The notes under the pieces were generated by a model that did not search any database, was not told where the DNA came from, and worked only from the letters and a program-made list of their open reading frames with translations. A DNA stretch of 6,593 nucleotides from Chloroflexota bacterium (GTDB lineage Bacteria; Chloroflexota; Anaerolineae; Caldilineales; Caldilineaceae). The stretch covers positions 1-6,593 of the forward strand of contig QEUY01000225.1 of the NCBI GenBank assembly GCA_003577365.1. Reading direction: 5' to 3'. The first letter of the stretch is position 1; each line of letters starts with the position of its first letter. This document shows, piece after piece, positions 6,573 through 6,593 of the stretch. Position numbers and translations under genes: made by a program.

Positions 6573-6593
6573 AGGCGAACCGCGATAAGTTAA

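Noticed and set aside
6121..6588. Plus-strand frame of 155 codons overlapping bcp in another frame
   Set aside because: Serine/Ala/Arg-rich translation without motifs and no ribosome binding site; bcp in the other frame is unambiguous.

Overview
This is a GC-rich bacterial chromosomal window in which about 95% of the bases are coding. It holds six genes: five on the minus strand in two tandem groups, and one divergent plus-strand gene at the right end. The mix of an ECF transporter module with two ATPases fused in one chain, a secreted subtilase with a Q-terminated Ala-X-Ala signal peptide and frequent GTG/TTG starts fits a free-living bacterium. A Chloroflexota (Anaerolineae-like) origin is my best guess, but it rests on the general look of the proteins and not on a marker gene.

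Reading leftward on the minus strand from the middle, a good sigma-70-type promoter (TTGGGT, 17 bp, TATAAT; 3322-3350) drives proB (glutamate 5-kinase with a C-terminal PUA domain). After 3 bp comes a 593-residue protein that carries both ECF transporter ATPases (EcfA1-like then EcfA2-like) in one chain. After an 8-bp overlap comes ecfT, the membrane coupling subunit, cut off by the left edge. This is very probably one operon joining the first step of proline synthesis with a vitamin or metal uptake engine. The substrate-binding S component and proA are not in the window.

Upstream (4014-5879) is a secreted S8 (subtilisin) protease with a signal peptide, inhibitor-like propeptide, full catalytic triad, eight cysteines and a C-terminal beta-sandwich-like domain. 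It is followed after 9 bp, in the same reading frame, by a small alpha/beta hydrolase of the lipase type without a signal peptide. A perfect 7-bp hairpin sits on the hydrolase stop codon, just before the proB promoter.

At the right end bcp, a thiol peroxidase of the peroxiredoxin family, reads rightward from a strong ribosome binding site. The 225-bp divergent gap before it holds a candidate minus-strand promoter for the protease and a short GC hairpin. I saw no tRNA, rRNA, CRISPR array, insertion sequence or phage gene. I found no convincing evidence for a wholly new system; the most notable items are the fused EcfA1-EcfA2, its coupling to proB, and the protease-hydrolase pair that shares one frame.
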